Below, one piece after another: positions 13,125 to 24,172 of a stretch of 64,000 nt of DNA. A model generated the notes under the pieces. That model was not told the origin of the DNA and did not search any database. It saw only the letters and a list, made by a program, of their open reading frames with translations. This DNA is from Vicia villosa (lineage: Eukaryota; Streptophyta; Magnoliopsida; Fabales; Fabaceae): positions 37,146,766 through 37,210,765 of the forward strand of contig NC_081185.1 in NCBI RefSeq assembly GCF_029867415.1, written 5' to 3'. Every line of letters starts with the position of its first letter. Position 1 is the first letter of the stretch. A program made the position numbers and the translations under genes.

Positions 13125-13889
13125 GAGGGTATGGTTGATGATGATGTTTATTGCATGACAACCAAGTGGCGATCATGCATGTGATACATATATTAAAGTA
13201 ATAAAATAGGGTTCTCATGCATTCAGATGTGTAAATTTATAAAATAGGGGTCACATGCAATACACTAGGTGTGCATGCATACAGTGTTTTGTGCAGGGCT
13301 AAGTGTAGTCTGCAGAATAGACTAGGCGCATGCATAAAGTTATAAATAGGGATGCATGTGTGTCAGGATAGTCTGCATGGTGCAGGTGTAGGGTCGCATG
13401 CATGTATGATAGACTGCATGTTGCAGGTAGGTCACATGCATGCATAAGAATAGGCCAAATTAGGGTTTTCGCGTGGGGACCACCTTTTCTACATATGTGC
13501 CACCCCATGTGGCGCCATAGTACAAAAATTAGGGCAAAATGGTCTAATGCCCCACCCCAGGTGGCGCCTACCTGTTAGCCAATTGAACTAATGCGCCACC
13601 CCAGGTGGCGCCTACTTGTAGTCTTTTTTTCTCTACTAGAGTTTGCTCTTTGAATGCGTACTCAGTATGACAAAAAATAATTAGTATGACCGAAAATAAC
13701 TCAGTATGGCTGTGTCTGGTCAAGTCGACGGTGCAACAATATCATGCATACCTCAAATCAACTGTACACGTTGTGTCTGGTCAAGTCGACTGTGCAACAA
13801 TGCCATGCATACCTCAAATCAACTATACACGTCTGTGACACATCTCATCAAATACATTACGCATGTGAGTGTACAGTAACCAGATTACA
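13125..13889. promoter_or_regulatory. Intergenic region between divergent PMD and MULE genes
   Basis: Non-coding. It contains many CATGCA/TGCATGCA (RY-like) motifs at about 13150-13450, GGTGGCGCC palindromes at 13484-13612, and a 61-bp tandem duplication at about 13711-13832 (starting TGTGTCTGGTCAAGTCGAC). It probably serves as a bidirectional promoter of the mobile element. Confidence 0.5.
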
Positions 13890-13896
13890 TATAAAT
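13890..13896 (+). promoter_or_regulatory. TATA box of the MULE transposase gene
   Basis: TATAAAT on the plus strand, 89 bp before the ATG at 13979. It mirrors the spacing on the PMD side. Confidence 0.5.
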
Positions 13897-13978
13897 TTTT
13901 TTAGAGCTCACCAATTGTTCGTCTACATAAAGGAAGCCACTAATGTGAAAAATTACACATCTCATTACACACTCAACA

Positions 13979-15768
13979 ATGGCCTCTCCACAATACATTA
14001 TCAACGCTCATGTTTTTTGCGAGACCTATGTCAACGAAGAAGTTGGTTTCTTGTTTAGAAACACTGAGGTTACACGGTTTTCTTTAAACAGAAAAGCAAA
14101 TTTCAGTTACTTCAAACAGAGATTAGAGACGAAGCTTGCACTTGGTGATGTATTCCAAATTTTTTTACCAATATTGATTTCTTCGTGGGAACAACCTGGT
14201 CAAGTTTATCCAAGTTGAGGTCAAAGATGATGAAGACCTGCAGAAAATGTTTGCCAATCATGAGTATTCTGGTTACGAGTACATAGAGTTGTATGTTACT
14301 CTACCAGAAGTTCAACCCTCATAATTGGTGGAGTCACAAGTCATCGATTCACTGGTCGACGAGTAAGCAGAGGTCGACGTCATAGATGAAGAAGAAGAAG
14401 CACCGGAAATAGAAGTTGATCACTTGGTCAACGAGGAAAGTGAAGACGAACAGGACGTTGTTGTACCACCAGATCAAGTGCATATGCCTCCAGCGCACAT
14501 GAGGAACTTGAACTTAGATGGGGATGAACCATCTTCTGATATTTTCTATGATCCATACACTCAAACAGATGCACAGTTAAATGAAGGAGACAGATTTCAT
14601 TAAAAGGGGGAATGTATCATGGCCGTAAAAAGATTTTATATGGCAAATAATGTTGATTTTAAAGTTGATCGTGCCAACGCTGAGAGGTACAAAATTAAGT
14701 GTAGAAACCTCGATTGTGGATTCAGGTTGGATGCATCATATAGGAAAAGAAGTGATTCATGGGTGATAGGATCTATTTCCCAAGATCACACATGTGTTAA
14801 CACAAATGTTTCCCAAGATCACCGTAAGCTAAGTTATGATATTATATGTCAAGAAATCTTGCCTCTAGTAGACAAAGATCCGTCAGTAAAGGTGAAAACG
14901 ATAATCTCTCATATTGTTGCAATTTACAATTACACTCCATCTTATAGAAATGCGTGGCTGGCGAAAACCAAAGCAATCGAACTTGTGTATGGAAATTGGG
15001 AGGATTCGTACAAACAATTTCCACGTTTCTTATATGCGCTTCAAATTTATGCTCCTGGAACTGTTACTATTTTAGAGACCCTTCTAGCGCAATCTCCAGA
15101 CGGAACGTGCCTTCAAGGAAATGTGATATTCCACAGGCTTTTTTGGGCTTTCCGCCCATGTGTTCAAGGATTTGTGTATTGCAAACCAATTCTTCAAATA
15201 GATGGCACTTGGTTGTACGGAAAATATAAGGGGACCTTGTTGATGGTTGTGGCACAAGATGGAAATAGTAACATTTTTCCTGTTGCATTCGCTCTTGTGA
15301 AAGGAGAAACTGTTGGAGGTTGGGGTTTCTTTCTCAGAAATCTTCGGACACACGTTGCCCCCCCAACCTGGGCTCTGTTTGATTTCAAATAGGCATGCTT
15401 TCATCGAGAGTGCGTACAACAATTCAGCAAACGGGTGGCAAAACCCACCTTCAACGTATGTTTACTGTATTCGACATATCGGACAAAATTTCATGCGAGA
15501 GATAAGGGATAAGGTTCTTCAGAAGACTCTTGTCAATGCTGGATATGCATTGACTCAACCGACGTTCCAATATTATTGACATGAAATTGTATCGTCAAAT
15601 CCAGATGCAGGCAGATGGATAGATAATCTAGCTAGAGAGAAATGGACCAGATCATACGACAACAGGCAGCAATGGGGGCACATGACTACAAATCTTGTGG
15701 AGTCTATGAACGGAGTGTTTAAGGGCATCAGACACCTTCCGATTACTGCCTTGGTGCAAGCAACCTAC
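13979..15768 (+). pseudogene. MULE (Mutator-like) transposase, 5' part
   Basis: Starts 'MASPQYIINAHVFCETYV'. An acidic linker follows, then the MuDR-type zinc domain (about 14619-14830, with CRNLDCGFRL), then the MULE transposase core: 'LQIDGTWLYGKYKG' holds the first catalytic Asp (about 15200) and 'NLVESMNGVFKG' the Glu (about 15694). The second catalytic Asp, expected in a 'CLISDRH' block, is read as Asn (AAT at 15388-15390). Other damage: a frameshift in a T-run at about 14161, TAA at 14322, 14364 and 14601, a C-run frameshift at 15358-15364, and a TGA near 15578. The reading stops at the SIRE insertion and resumes at 26393. Clearly a dead transposase. Confidence 0.88.
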
Positions 15769-16253
15769 TGTTAGGACAAGATTTGTTCTGATCAATATTC
15801 TTAGTTTTGATGATAACAAGCATATGAATTTTGTATGAGATAATGTGGTACTCTAATACTATGCAATTTCCATTTCAGGAATTATATAAAGAGTATGCAC
15901 AAAATCAGCGCAAGAAGCACTGACTCAGAAGGTTCAGCATGCAACATCAGAACATGGTCTGGCAAGACATCAGAAGATGGTCAAGCAGAATCAGAACATG
16001 GGTCTATGGAAGCATCAGAAGAACTTGAGTTCAGAAGCAAAAGCACTGAAGTTCTCATGGTATCACGCTCAAAAGCACTTCAAGGTCAGAAGACAAGAAG
16101 ATGCTCTGCACCAAGCTGTTTGACTCTGATGACATTCAAATGTTGTTTACACAAACATCAGATCAGAAGCAAGTACTAGACTGGCAGGCTACTCTGACTG
16201 ACAAAAGGAACGTTAGAAGCTATTAAAGGCAACGTCAGTAGACACAACGAAAA
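15769..16253 (+). repeat. SIRE copy 1 5' LTR, truncated
   Basis: Aligns without gaps to the first 485 bp of the 3' LTR (25244-25728), then jumps straight to a few bases before the gag ATG. The missing part, about 660 bp, includes the TATA box and presumed transcription start. The primer-binding site and leader are also gone. A short GAAAA at the junction may reflect microhomology. Confidence 0.9.
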
Positions 16254-16261
16254 GATTCAAG

Positions 16262-18202
16262 ATGGTTGAGACTCCAACACCTACATCTACATCTACATCT
16301 ACATCTACATCTGGCTCAGCTGAGCAATACAATGGAAATGGTAACAATGGTTACACTAGACCGCCAGTATTTGATGGTGAAAACTTTGAATACTGGAAAG
16401 ATAAACTTGAAAGTTACTTCCTTGGTCTAGATTGTGACTTATGGGATCTTCTGGTGGATGGTTACAAACATCCAGTCAACGCTACTGGCGTAAGGCTTAC
16501 AAGACAAGAAATGAATGATGATCAAAAGAAGCTTTTCAAAAATCATCATAAATGTAGGACTGTTTTGCTGAATGCTATCTCTCATGCTGAGTATGAGAAG
16601 ATATCTAACAGAGAAACTGCCTATGATATATATGAGTCATTGAAAATGACACATGAAGGAAATGCTCAAGTCAAGGAGACCAAAGCTCTTGCTCTAATCC
16701 AGAAATATGAAGCCTTCAAGATGGAGGACAATGAAGATATTGAGAAGATGTTCTCAAGATTTTAAACGCTAACTGCTGGATTAAGAGTTCTGGACAAAGG
16801 CTACACCAAGGTTGGTCATGTAAAGAAGATCATCAGAAGCTTACCCAGAAGATGGGGTCCAATGGTGACTGCATTCAAGATTGCAAAGAATCTGAATGAA
16901 GTTTCTTTGGAAGAGCTAATCAGTGCCTTGAGAAGCCATGAGATAGAGCTGGATGCAAATGAGCCTCAGAAGAAAGGTAAGTCTATTGCATTAAAATATA
17001 ATATTAAAAAATGCACTAACACTTTTCAGGCTGAAGAAGTAGATTCTGAAGAATCAGAATCAGAAGAAGAAGATGAACTGTCCATGATCTCCAGAAGGGT
17101 AAACCAACTCTGGAAGAGCAAACAAAGGAAGTTCAAAAGCTTCAGAAGTTCAAAGAAGTTTGAACGAGGAGAATCTTCTGGTGGCAGAAGATCTGATAAG
17201 AAGAAGGTCGTCTGCTATGAGTGCAATGAGCCTGGACACTTCAAGAATGAATGTCCAAAACTTCAGAAGGAGAATCCCAAGAAGAAGTTTCATAAGAAGA
17301 AAGGTCTTATGGCAACATGGGATGATTCTGAATCAGAATCAGAATCAGACTCTGAAGGAGAGCAAGCCAACTTTGCACTGATGGCTACAGTGGATGATGG
17401 ATCAGAATCTACATCAGAATCAGATTCTGAAGAGGTATTTTCTGAACTATCTAGAGAAGAGTTAGTTTCCAGTTTAACTGAACTTCTGGAACTCAAGGCT
17501 CATCTTAGTATCAAATACAAAAAGCTGAAAAAGCAATTTGAATTTGAAACTAAGAAGCTGGAAGTGGAAAATTCTGAATTGAAGGAAAAAGTTTTAAAAT
17601 TATCCAAAGATAGTGGATCTCCTTCTGAATCAGAAAAACCCATTCCTAGTCTCAATCATATTCTGAAAGAATATGACTCGAGCTTCAGAAAGTTCCTATC
17701 TAGAAGTATTGGCAGAAGTCATCTTGCTTCTATGATATATGGTGTTTCTGGAAACAAAAGGTTTGGCTTTGGCTATGAGGGTGATACCTCACATAAATTT
17801 GAACCTGTTGATGATTTGAAAATCACATACAAGCCATTGTATGATCAGTTCAAATATGGCCACTCACATGATATCAAGCTCACATCACATGCACAGAGTT
17901 TTAACACAACACACACCAAGAAGCATGTGACACAACCTAAAAGATATCATGCTAACAAACCCAAAGAATATCATGCTGTTCCTCCTGTCACTTATCATGC
18001 TAAACCCAAGTTCAATCAGAACTTGAGGAAAACTAACAAGAAAGGACCCAAGAAATTGTGGGTACCTAAGGAGAAGATAATTTTTGTTGCAGATATCCTT
18101 AGCAGCAAAGAAGGCAAAGCACAAAATGTCATGGTACCTGGACTCTGGGTGCTCGCGACACATGACAGGAAGAAGGTTTATGTTCCAAGACCTGCTGCTT
18201 AA
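16262..18202 (+). pseudogene. SIRE copy 1 gag
   Basis: Starts 'MVETPTPTSTSTS'. It contains the copia gag core 'FDGENFEYWKDKLESYF' and a CX2CX4HX4C zinc knuckle (CYECNEPGHFKNEC, about 17213-17255). The C-terminal half is Ser/Glu- and Lys-rich with low-complexity (SE)n tracts. One in-frame TAA at 16763-16765 interrupts it; the frame is otherwise open to the stop at about 18200. Its last 120 nt or so overlap the pol frame, which lies in the +1 frame. Confidence 0.88.
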
Positions 18203-21200
18203 GTCTGGTGGAGAAGTCAAGTTTGGAGGAGATCAGAAGGGCAAGATTATTGGCTCTGGAACCATAAGTATTGGTAACTCTCCTTCCATAACTAATGTAC
18301 TTCTTGTAGTAGGATTAGCACATAACTTATTGTCCATAAGTCAATTAAGTGACAATGGTTATGACATAATCTTCAATCAAAAGTCTTGCAAGGCTGTAAG
18401 TCAGAAGGATGGCTCAATCCTATTTACAGGCAAGAGAAAGAACAACATTTATAAGATTGATCTTTCTGATCTTGAGAAGCAGAAGGTGACTTGTCTTATG
18501 TCTGTTTCTGAAGAGCAATGGGTCTGGCACAGAAGATTAGGACATGCTAGTTTGAGAAAGATTTCTCAGATTAACAAACTAAATCTGGTCAGAGGTCTCC
18601 CAAATCTGAAATACAAATCAGATGCTCTTTGTGAAGCATGTCAGAAGGGCAAGTTCTCCATACCTGCATTCAAATCTAAGAATGTTGTCTCTTCCTCAAG
18701 GCCGTTAGAACTTCTGCACATTGATCTGTTTGGACTAGTCAAAACAGCATCTGTCAGAGGGAAGAAATATGGATTAGTCATCGTAGATGATTATAGCCGC
18801 TAGACATGGGTAAAGTTCCTAAAACACAAGGATGAGTCTCATTCAGTGTTCTTTGAATTCTACACTCAGATCCAATCTGAGAAGGAGTGCAAAATCATAA
18901 AGGTCAGAAGTGATCATGGTGGCGAATTTGAGAACAGATTCTTTGAGGAGTTCTTCAAAGAAAATGGTATTGCCCGTGATTTCTCTTGCCCTAGAACTCC
19001 ACAGCAAAATGGAGTTGTAGAGCGAAAGAATAAGACTCTGCAAGAAATGGCCAGAACCATGATCAATGAGACCAATATGGCTAAGCACTTCTGGGCATAA
19101 GCAATAAACACTGCATGTTATATTCAGAATAGAATCTCTATAATACATATTCTAAATAAGACTCCTTATGAATTGTGGAAGAATAGAAAGCCCAACATTT
19201 CATATTTTCATCCTTTTGGATGTGTGTGCTTTATTCTGAATACTAAAGATCATCTTGGTAAGTTTGATTCTAAGACACAAAAATGTTTTCTTCTTGGATA
19301 TTCTGAACGCTCTAAAGGCTACAGAGTATACAATACTGAAACATTGATTGTAGAAGAATCAATCAATATCAGATTTGATGATAAGCTTGGTCTTAAAAAG
19401 CCAAACAGTTTGAGAATTTTGTAGATATAGATATTGACATATCAGAAGTTGTAGAACCAAGAAGCAAAGCTCCAGAAGCTGAAAGTCTCAGAAGCAAAGA
19501 ATCAGAAGATCAAGTTGCTGCATCTTTAGAGAATCTCAGAATTTCTGAAGAGCCAACAGTCAGAAGATCTTCTAGACTTACTTTAGCTCACTCAGAAGAT
19601 GTGATCCTTGGAAAGAAAGATGATCCTATCAGAACAAGAGCATTCCTTAAGAACAATGCAGAATGTCAATTAGGTCTTGTTTCTTTGATCGAGCCAACTT
19701 CTGTTGATCAAGCTCTAGAAGATCCAGACTGGATAATTGCCATGCAAGAAGAACTAAATCAGTTTACAAGGAATGATGTATGGGATTTGGTTCCTAGACC
19801 AAAAGGATTCAACATCATTGGTACAAAGTGGGTGTTCAGAAACAAGCTCAGTGAGAAGGGAGAAGTGGTAAGAAACAAAGCCAGACTGGTGGCTCAGGGA
19901 TATAGTCAGCAAGAAGGGATTGACTATACAGAAACCTTTGCACCAGTGGCCAGGTTAGAATCTATTCGCTTATTGATTTCTTTTGCCACTCAACATAACA
20001 TCACTCTGTATCAGATGGATGTTAAGAGTGCATTCTTAAATGGTTATATAGATGAGGAAGTCTATGTCCACCAACCTCCTGGTTTTGAAGACTGTAAGTC
20101 TCCAGAACATGTTTTTAAACTTAAGAAATCATTTTATGGATTGAAGCAAGCTCCCAGAGCTTGGTATGAAAGATTAAGTTCTTTCCTTCTGAACAATGGT
20201 TTCACTAGAGGACAAGTGGACACGACTCTTTTTTGTAAAACGTCTAAGAAGGACATTTTAATTTGTCAAATTTATGTTGATGATATTATCTTTGGAACAT
20301 CTAATGCTTCACTTGGAAAGGAGTTTGCTAAGTCTATGCAGGCTGAATTTGAAATGAGTATGATGGGTGAACTCAAGTATTTCCTTAGGATTCAAATCAA
20401 CCAAACTTCTGATGGAACTTATGTTCATCAAACGAAGTATGTGAAAGAACTTCTGAAGAAGTTTAATCTTTCTGAAAGCAAAGAAGCCAAAACTCCTATA
20501 CATCCAACGTGTGTTCTAGGTAAGGATGAGGTAAGTAAGAAGGTAGATCAGAAGTTGTACAGAGGTATGATTGGATCTCTTCTATATTTAACTGCTTCTA
20601 GACCTGACATTCTATTTAGTGTTTGTTTGTGCACTAGATTCCAATCAAATCCTAGAGAATCTCACTTAACTGCTGTTAAGAGAATTCTGAGGTATCTGAA
20701 AGGTACTACTAATGTTGGTTTAGTCTACAGAAGATCTAAAGAATACAACTTAGTAGGATTCTGTGATGCTGACTATGCTGGAGATAGAATTGAAAGGAAG
20801 AGTACTTCTGGAAGTTGTCAATTTCTTGGAAGTCATTTGATCTCCTGGTACAGCAAGAAGCAAGCTACCATAGCACTATCAACAACAGAAGCAGAATATG
20901 TTGCTGCTGCTGGGTGTAGCACACAAATGCTCTGGATGAAGAGTCAGCTAGAAGATTATCAGATATATGAGAGTAACATTCCTATTTTCTGTGATAATAC
21001 TTCTGCTATATGTTTATCTAAGAATCCTATCTTACATTCCAAAGCTAAACATATTGAGATTAAACATCATTTTATGAGGGACTATGTTCAGAAGGGTGTT
21101 CTCTCTTTGAACTTTGTGGATACAGACCATCAATGGGCTGATATCTTTACAAAACCCCTTGCTGAAGATAGGTTTAAATTCATTCTGAAGAATATCAGTA

Positions 21201-21220
21201 TGGGTTTATGCCCAGAATGA
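18081..21220 (+). pseudogene. SIRE copy 1 pol (protease, integrase, RT, RNase H)
   Basis: Protease 'WYLDSGCSRHMTG' (about 18135); integrase zinc finger (WHRRLGH...CEACQKGK); core Asp in 'LLHIDLFG', Asp in 'KVRSDHGGEFEN', Glu in 'PQQNGVVERKNKT'; RT with 'YVDDIIFG' (about 20275); RNase H with 'GFCDADYAG', 'TEAEYVAAA' and 'ADIFTKPL'. Lesions: TAG at 18801-18803, TAA at 19098-19100, and a frameshift near 19405. From there to the stop at 21220 the RT/RNase H frame is open, with catalytic residues present. The polyprotein as a whole cannot be made. Confidence 0.9.
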
Positions 21221-21655
21221 GAAGATGAGAAGATCTTATGTATGGGTATCTTCTGAAATGCGTTAGGATTTCTTTGTTTATAAGAAGTTCTGATAATGAT
21301 CATTTAGAAGTTCTGATTCTGTTACTACTAACGTTTCATTATCTAAGTTGATTCAGAAGCTCTTTTAAAGCAAAACAGCTGTCACCAGTCTTTCCTGAAA
21401 AATGAACACGTGTTCACTATTTTTGGACAAGCATGCGTGCAGTTGAGGAGACGCCGCCTTAGGTAACTGTGCAAATCAGTTCATTTTGTCACTTTATCTC
21501 TCCTAACGTCATTTCTCATTAAATGCATATTAATGTCATGTTTTTTTTCTGTAATCATTTCTTTTTATTTTTTATGTTACTTTCTTTTATTCAAACCGTT
21601 TAAATAACCCGCTTCACTTTCATTTCTTCTTTTTCGCTCTCTTTCTCTATTCCTG

Positions 21656-21733
21656 TGTCTCTCTCTCTCTCTCTCCCTCTCTTTGCATTTCTCTCTCAAA
21701 CCCTAGTTTTTGATTTGTAACCAAGAAATCGTC
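21656..21733 (+). promoter_or_regulatory. CT-rich leader before the envelope-like ORF
   Basis: About 80 bp of CT repeats followed by AAACCCTAG, directly before the ATG at 21734. A TTTAAATAA element sits at about 21598. The whole resembles a plant core promoter and pyrimidine-rich 5' UTR, so the ORF may be expressed from an internal promoter rather than by splicing. This is inference. Confidence 0.4.
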
Positions 21734-24172
21734 ATGAATTCTTCATCAAGTTCCTCTAGCCCAGCAGAAAGACTCACTTCCACTCAAATACTTCTTAGAA
21801 AGCATGGGTATGCTCCGTTGAAGACATGCATTATACCCACTGAAGTTTTGGAAGTTCTGTGTGAGTCCGTTGTGGACTTTGAAAATCTAAGAGCAAATGG
21901 TTTTCAACCTGATGCAAGGATCTTAGAACAAGGATGGTCAAACTATCTTGATAGATTGGTTGGACCAATTTATCCAGACCTGGTGAAGGACTTCTGGGTT
22001 CATGCAACGGTTACTCCAACTGCAATCATCTCCTTCGTGCTAGGGCATGAAGTTGTAGTTACTGAAAAGTTGATAAGGAAGTTATACAACCTGGAGGATG
22101 AAGAAGGCTGCACTGGTCCTCTTCCTGGAAGAGTTAACTGGTTTCAGGTTGAACATCAAATCTCTCATGCTACCGGTATTGAATCTCATAAAACTGGTAC
22201 TTTGAGGGCATTTTATCAAGTGTGGGCTGAAATTATTCTGGGCTCTCTTCATCACAGAAAGAAGTTATTCTCCTCCTCCGCCTACATCAGTCCTGATCAC
22301 AAATACACTCTCTTCTGCATTGGAAGAAGATTGGAACTCAACATTTCTCACATTCTGTTTGAGAATCTGAAGACTTCTATTGTTGAGTCTAGAGATGAAG
22401 AACGTGCGAAGTGTCCTCACATTCCAAGAAATACTATTCCTTATGCCACAATGATCTCTGATATTCTGATAGAAGGAAATTTGTTGGATTCTATAAGGAC
22501 CACTGGAGCGTCCCAATTCCTTGGAGTTGTTCAAGGTCCTGTCTTCAATGGTGTTGATCTGTTCAGAATTGATCTCATCAGGAACGTAGCTTCTGTTGGT
22601 ACAAGCTTCCCAGACATTCTGTCAAGAAGAGTTCCTGTTGAAGGCTTTGCTACTATGTTTCATTTAGAACTTCACAAGGCTGTAAAGCATTACTTGGAAG
22701 CCTTTGTTAGGACTCAATCTGTCGTTGATCCTTTGTGGATTCGTGGTAGAGTGCTTCCTTCTCTTGCTGATCTTCAGAAGAAGGATCAGAAGAAGCAAGA
22801 AGCAAAGTTGAAAAGAAAGGCTGCAGAAGAAGCTGCTAAAGAAGCTAAGAGGCAGAAGGTCACTTATGATCCTCTTAAAGTAGATTCGTTCCAAGAAATT
22901 CGTTCTCGTAACTTCTCCAGGCAGGTATATCAACCACCTCCTTCTGAACCTCAAACTTCTACCCAACCGCCTCCTTCTGAACCACAAAACAACTTCACCA
23001 TACCAAATCCACCTCCCCCATATCTATCTACACCTGTCTTGAACCCTACACCATTAAATATCTATCCCCCAACTCCTTCTGATATGCCATCATCATCAAT
23101 CCCCGTCATAAATATACCATCCTCATCAACTCCCATCACAGATATTCCTTCCTCCTCAATCATCCCCATAGATATTCCATCTTCTTCAACCACTGCACCT
23201 CCATCTTCTCTATCCCATCCCCTACCTACCAGAAAATCCAATCCATACTGCCTTCTCTACCCTGACTACAAATTCACCTTCAATCCACCTGAACCTGAAC
23301 CCCATATCTACCTGGAGATGTTCAGAAATGAAGTGATCAGTAGGCTGGACCTTTTGAAGGATGCTTACTTCCATGGTCTTGATGATGTTTCCACAAGAAA
23401 CCTCTGGAGAAGCTTTCGCCAGGATTTTCAAGTGGGTTCTATGGCTGTTCAGAAGAGACTAGTAGCTGCTGCTCCTGGCTATGCTGGTTATCTTCTTGAG
23501 GGTGATAATGGTATCTACTATCATCCCATCAGAAACAGGAGAGTCCTTGAGGAGAAGAATTTTGTTGATGAACTTGAGGAAGCAAGAATTGCTGCAGCAA
23601 TGGAAGCTAACCCTTGCAGAGATATTATGGTTTGGAGACCTCAGTATCCAGTTCTGACTGGAGACTTCAAATTCTTGTTTGACTTGCTGAGGGCAAATCC
23701 TTCTGAGGAAGACTCAAGCTTGATCATTCCAGAAGTTGCTGATCCTCCAGAAGTTGAAGGTCCTTCTGCTCCAAGGAATCTAGCTGCCATTCTTCAGGCT
23801 CTTGAGAGTGGAGATTCTGAGGTGCCTGCTGCAGAGTATGGAGATGCTTCTATGGAAGAAGCAGATGCTGAAGATCATCCTGCTGACAGTATTCCTGTTG
23901 AGGAAAATCAAGGTGATGATCTGATCATGGAAGCTGCGGTTCAGAACGCTATCCCTCTAGACAGAAGTTGTGAAGCTTCTTCTGATGAACCTTCTCGTCT
24001 CGCAAGGACTCTGGAAGTTATTCAGAAGAACCAGGTTGAGCTATCTTCTCGCATGGATGAGCAACACACGATCAATGCTGAATTCCGCACCTTCATGGAG
24101 AGGCAGACTGAGAGCAACATTGGGATTCATGACATGCTGGCCAAGATCATGTCCAAGCTAGGGTCATCTTAG
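21734..24172 (+). CDS. SIRE envelope-like / extra ORF (812 aa), intact
   Basis: A single open frame of 812 codons after pol, in the same frame as RT and separated by about 510 nt. The N-terminal 300 residues hold 'KDFWVHATVTPTAIISFVLGH' and 'EKLIRKLYNLEDEEG', like the plant transposon protein domain found in several retrotransposon ORFs. A basic Lys/Arg/Ala-rich helix, NLS-like, spans about 350-378. Residues 400-500 are Pro/Ser-rich, and the C-terminal third is acidic. I see no signal peptide and no convincing membrane segment, so the traditional name envelope-like is not supported by the sequence itself. The ATG at 21734 was chosen; the frame is open 24 nt further upstream without an ATG. 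No lesion, unlike gag and pol of the same copy. Confidence 0.85.
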   Translation: MNSSSSSSSPAERLTSTQILLRKHGYAPLKTCIIPTEVLEVLCESVVDFENLRANGFQPDARILEQGWSNYLDRLVGPIYPDLVKDFWVHATVTPTAIISFVLGHEVVVTEKLIRKLYNLEDEEGCTGPLPGRVNWFQVEHQISHATGIESHKTGTLRAFYQVWAEIILGSLHHRKKLFSSSAYISPDHKYTLFCIGRRLELNISHILFENLKTSIVESRDEERAKCPHIPRNTIPYATMISDILIEGNLLDSIRTTGASQFLGVVQGPVFNGVDLFRIDLIRNVASVGTSFPDILSRRVPVEGFATMFHLELHKAVKHYLEAFVRTQSVVDPLWIRGRVLPSLADLQKKDQKKQEAKLKRKAAEEAAKEAKRQKVTYDPLKVDSFQEIRSRNFSRQVYQPPPSEPQTSTQPPPSEPQNNFTIPNPPPPYLSTPVLNPTPLNIYPPTPSDMPSSSIPVINIPSSSTPITDIPSSSIIPIDIPSSSTTAPPSSLSHPLPTRKSNPYCLLYPDYKFTFNPPEPEPHIYLEMFRNEVISRLDLLKDAYFHGLDDVSTRNLWRSFRQDFQVGSMAVQKRLVAAAPGYAGYLLEGDNGIYYHPIRNRRVLEEKNFVDELEEARIAAAMEANPCRDIMVWRPQYPVLTGDFKFLFDLLRANPSEEDSSLIIPEVADPPEVEGPSAPRNLAAILQALESGDSEVPAAEYGDASMEEADAEDHPADSIPVEENQGDDLIMEAAVQNAIPLDRSCEASSDEPSRLARTLEVIQKNQVELSSRMDEQHTINAEFRTFMERQTESNIGIHDMLAKIMSKLGSS

